Of a stretch of DNA of 43,479 nucleotides, positions 41,336 through 43,479 are shown in pieces. Under the pieces are notes generated by a model, which was not told the origin of the DNA, searched no databases, and saw only the letters and a list, made by a program, of their open reading frames with translations. The position numbers were made by a program, and so were the translations under genes. Position 1 is the first letter of the stretch; every line of letters starts with the position of its first letter. The DNA is from Candidatus Methanomethylicaceae archaeon (GTDB taxonomy: Archaea; Thermoproteota; Methanomethylicia; Methanomethylicales; Methanomethylicaceae), in the NCBI GenBank assembly GCA_015660995.1, contig JACTUC010000002.1, positions 1-43,479 on the forward strand, in the 5' to 3' direction.

Positions 41336-42355
41336 ATGGGGGTTAAGGTCGCGGTTAACGGTTACGGAACCATAGGCAAGAGAGTTGCCGACGCAATTCT
41401 GAAACAGAAGGACATGACCCTCGTGGGCGTGACAAAGACAAAGCCCAACTACGAAGCGCGGCTCGCCACAGAGCGGGGGATAAATGTATACGCCTCCTCT
41501 GCGGATAGCCTGAAGCTCTTCGACGGAACCGGCTATAGGGTAGCGGGGACCCTTGACGATCTCGTCAGCAGCGCAGATGTCGTTGTGGACTGCACCCCCG
41601 GGAAGGTCGGCGCCACCTACAAGCCTCTGTATGAGAAATATAGGGTAAAGGCAATCTTCCAGGGAGGGGAGAAGCATGACACAACCGGATTCTCATTCAA
41701 CGCTTACTGCAACTATAAATCTGCGCTGGGGAGGGATCTGGTAAGGGTTGTGTCCTGCAACACGACTGGGCTGTGTCGAGTAATAAACGCGCTCGACAAG
41801 GGCTTCGGGGTTAAGAAGGTCAGAGCCCTCCTAGTCAGGCGCGGAGCCGATCCTGCCGAGAACTCAAAGGGGCCGATAAACAGCATAGTTCCGGACCCCG
41901 TGACCATACCCTCTCACCACGGTCCTGACGTGCAGAAGGTGCTGCCGAATATCGACATTACAACGGTCGCGCTGGCAGTTCCCACGACGCTGATGCACGT
42001 CCACGTCCTGAACATGGAGCTGAATAGGGATGCCACCGAGCAGGAGATCATCGGCACCCTCTCGTCCTACAGGAGGATAAGGCTCTTCTCCTCGGCGGAA
42101 GGGATCTCATCAACCTCAGAGATCATAGAGTTTGCTAGAGACATCGGCAGGCATAGGTATGACCTGCCGGAGCTTGCAATATGGAAAGAGTCCATAAAGT
42201 CCTTCGGGCGGGAGATTTACCTGTCGCAGGCGGTGCACCAGGAGTCCATAGTGATACCAGAGAACATCGACGCAATCCGAGCAGTAGCAAGGATCACAGA
42301 AGACCCGGAAGAGTCCATAAGGATGACCGATGAATCGCTAGGCCTTGGCAGGTGA
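41336..42355 (+). CDS. gap: Archaeal (type II) glyceraldehyde-3-phosphate dehydrogenase
   Basis: It oxidises glyceraldehyde 3-phosphate to 1,3-bisphosphoglycerate with NAD(P)+, probably mainly for gluconeogenesis in archaea that also have ferredoxin-linked enzymes. The 339-residue protein begins MGVKVAVNGYGTIGKRVADA (Rossmann motif) and has DCTPGKVGATYKPLYEK, the catalytic Cys141 in VSCNTTGLCR, and VRRGADPAENSKGPINSIVP. The frame is open to GTG 41327, but AGGTGG five bases before ATG 41336 sets the start. Its TGA lies within the ribosome site for the stress protein that follows in the same frame. Confidence 0.95.
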   Translation: MGVKVAVNGYGTIGKRVADAILKQKDMTLVGVTKTKPNYEARLATERGINVYASSADSLKLFDGTGYRVAGTLDDLVSSADVVVDCTPGKVGATYKPLYEKYRVKAIFQGGEKHDTTGFSFNAYCNYKSALGRDLVRVVSCNTTGLCRVINALDKGFGVKKVRALLVRRGADPAENSKGPINSIVPDPVTIPSHHGPDVQKVLPNIDITTVALAVPTTLMHVHVLNMELNRDATEQEIIGTLSSYRRIRLFSSAEGISSTSEIIEFARDIGRHRYDLPELAIWKESIKSFGREIYLSQAVHQESIVIPENIDAIRAVARITEDPEESIRMTDESLGLGR

Positions 42356-42364
42356 CACACCATC
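42350..42364 (+). promoter_or_regulatory. Ribosome site followed by apparent AUC start
   Basis: AGGTGA at 42350-42355 overlaps the GAPDH stop TGA and is complementary to the archaeal 16S 3' end. Six bases later comes ATC (42362-42364), exactly where the universal stress protein should begin. No ATG, GTG or TTG occurs in this frame before the first beta-strand. Confidence 0.5.
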
Positions 42365-42784
42365 TTCAAAAACATACTGGTTCCAATAGACGGTTCCCCC
42401 GCTTCCATCAGAGCCCTTGATATAGCTATCGAGTTCTCGATGAGAGATGGATCGAAGCTCTCCCTGATCCACGTGGTCACGCCTCCAGCCGTCGGCGTCT
42501 CGGCAAAGATCCTGAAAGAGCTAACGAAAGCTGGCGAATTGGCTCTCGAGACTGGAGAGTCTAAATGCAGGTCCTTTGGCCTTACCGCCAGGAAGATACT
42601 CAAGGTTGTGGAGAATAACAGGAGTTCAACAGCGTCTGAGATAGCCAAGGCTGCGATCGAAGGAAGGTATGACTGCGTGATCCTCGGCTCTAGGGGGTAC
42701 GCAGGCGACAGGGGTATCTTGATGGGGAGCGTCGGGGTCTCCCTGGCGATAAGCCTCCCATGCACAACAATAATCGTGCGCTGA
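42362..42784 (+). CDS. Universal stress protein (UspA family), start unusual
   Basis: The 140-residue frame has a complete Usp fold: the first strand and ATP-binding loop FKNILVPIDGSPASIRALDI, KLSLIHVVTPPAV, EIAKAAIEGRYDCVILGSRG, and the nucleotide motif GSRGYAGDRGILMGSVGVSL with CTTIIV at the end. Many such proteins bind ATP and aid stress survival. The first in-frame ATG is at 42440, inside the domain, and would delete the first strand. The frame is continuous with GAPDH through a single TGA. Initiation at ATC 42362 is favoured by the AGGTGA site; an extra base in the sequence, which would make GTG 42352 the start, is an alternative. Confidence 0.8.
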   Translation: MFKNILVPIDGSPASIRALDIAIEFSMRDGSKLSLIHVVTPPAVGVSAKILKELTKAGELALETGESKCRSFGLTARKILKVVENNRSSTASEIAKAAIEGRYDCVILGSRGYAGDRGILMGSVGVSLAISLPCTTIIVR

Positions 42785-42844
42785 CCGTGCTCCTTTTTTA
42801 AGGACCTTTTTCCAAGTAAAATCTTGCTTGTTGGTGGACTTCCA

Positions 42845-43479
42845 ATGGATACGATTCGTTTCGGGACGGACGGCTGGCGCTCCCGAATGGACGACGACTT
42901 CACTGACAGCAACGTTAGGAGGGTGGCAGAGGGGATAGCCGACTATATTGTTGCCACCAAGGGAAAGCGCGTCTTTGTTGGCTATGACGGGCGTGCAAGA
43001 TCTCGCAATTTCGCTGAGACATGCGCTACGGTCCTAGCCACAAATGGGATAGAGTCACTCATCTCCCCAAGGCCCGTCCCTACGCCTGTCTCTGCCTTTG
43101 CCGCTGTTCGGTACTCGCTGGCCGGTGCCATAATGATCACAGCCTCGCACAACCCTGCCATCTACAATGGCATAAAGTTCATTCCTTACTATGGTGGTCC
43201 AGCAACAAATGAAATTACAGCACAGATAGAGGCCATGATTCCCGAAGAGGCAAAGGAGTTCGGGGATCTTGAGCGCCTAATGAGAAGTGGCATGGTGGTT
43301 GGCCTTGACCCTATTGAAGATTATATTTTGCATTTGGAAACCCTGCTATCTTTAAAGAATTTGAAAGTCAGGGTCGCAGTAGACCCAATGCATGGTGCAA
43401 CCTCGGGCATTATTGAAAAGATCCTTATAGAGCTCGGCGCCGACGTCAGGGTCATAAGAGGCAAGATTGACGATCAGTT
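42845..43479 (+). CDS. Phosphomannomutase/phosphoglucomutase family, 3' end outside window
   Basis: Alpha-D-phosphohexomutases move phosphate between C1 and C6 of hexoses (or hexosamines) for cell-surface sugar and glycogen synthesis. The 211 visible codons start MDTIRFGTDGWRS and include VGYDGRARS, the phosphoserine loop ITASHNPAIYNGIKF with Ser101, and VAVDPMHGATSGI, which opens domain 2. Full proteins have about 450 residues, so half is missing and the sugar-specificity loop cannot be read. GGTGG lies about 8 bases before ATG 42845. It follows the glycolytic genes on the same strand. Confidence 0.92.
   Translation, partial: MDTIRFGTDGWRSRMDDDFTDSNVRRVAEGIADYIVATKGKRVFVGYDGRARSRNFAETCATVLATNGIESLISPRPVPTPVSAFAAVRYSLAGAIMITASHNPAIYNGIKFIPYYGGPATNEITAQIEAMIPEEAKEFGDLERLMRSGMVVGLDPIEDYILHLETLLSLKNLKVRVAVDPMHGATSGIIEKILIELGADVRVIRGKIDDQ

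Noticed and set aside
1-43479. tRNA, rRNA, CRISPR arrays, insertion sequences, inteins and prophage genes
   Set aside because: I scanned the intergenic stretches and gene products by eye and saw no tRNA T-loop motif with a matching stem, no regularly spaced repeats and no transposase, integrase or intein motifs.

Overview
The window is chromosomal DNA from an archaeon with compact gene order, many TTG and GTG starts, archaeal TATA boxes and a mixture of short-leader and Shine-Dalgarno (GGAGG/GGTGA) genes. Archaeal markers include AMA-type S-adenosylmethionine synthetase, cupin-type phosphoglucose isomerase, archaeal GAPDH, CofE (coenzyme F420), an Lsm protein, a TRAM-domain protein, a DUF460 protein, NFACT and a class III signal-peptide pilin. 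I cannot place the lineage from this window. F420, HypB and a tungsten-type AOR suggest an anaerobe; a TACK-type lineage such as Methanomethylicia or Bathyarchaeia is only a guess. I found no rRNA, tRNA, CRISPR array, transposase or prophage.

Layout. 1-3181: purA (cut by the left edge) diverges from cofE, followed by an Lrp/AsnC regulator and hypB. 3630-9664: a biotin-dependent acyl-CoA carboxylase operon (biotin carboxylase, biotin carrier, carboxyltransferase), a CaiB/BaiF CoA-transferase and the biotin ligase that would activate the carrier. 9673-11656: a minimal SufB-SufC iron-sulfur pair. 11956-15812: an orphan type IV pilin, a two-helix membrane protein, Dph6, CTP synthase and an ArsR-like regulator. 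15996-20495: DUF460 protein, SAM synthetase, Lsm, methyltransferase and MoaD/ThiS. 20567-24487: an aldehyde:ferredoxin oxidoreductase (AOR) fused in frame to 3-hexulose-6-phosphate synthase (HPS), convergent with the two fumarase subunits. 24544-31984: a hypothetical protein, a possible EMC6-like membrane protein with a start interleaved with that of NFACT, three CBS-domain proteins, Mut7-C, AMMECR1 and a MurG-like glycosyltransferase. 32027-38740: a stand-alone RAM domain, a secreted transglutaminase-like protein, an NCS1 permease, an unknown coiled-coil protein, a HAD phosphatase and DNA ligase. 38866-43479: a TRAM protein, then a sugar-phosphate block of phosphoglucose isomerase, phosphoglycerate kinase, GAPDH, a universal stress protein and a phosphohexomutase cut by the right edge.

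How the parts fit. The strongest candidate for something new is the AOR-HPS fusion. In many archaea HPS runs in reverse to make ribulose 5-phosphate and releases formaldehyde. An AOR domain on the same chain could oxidise that formaldehyde to formate and reduce ferredoxin. The divergent MoaD-like gene would help make the pyranopterin cofactor, and the sugar-phosphate block near the right end supplies hexose phosphates. A second oddity is the universal stress gene after GAPDH: it has a good Shine-Dalgarno sequence but no ATG, GTG or TTG in the right place, so it either uses AUC, is read through from GAPDH, or contains a one-base sequence error.
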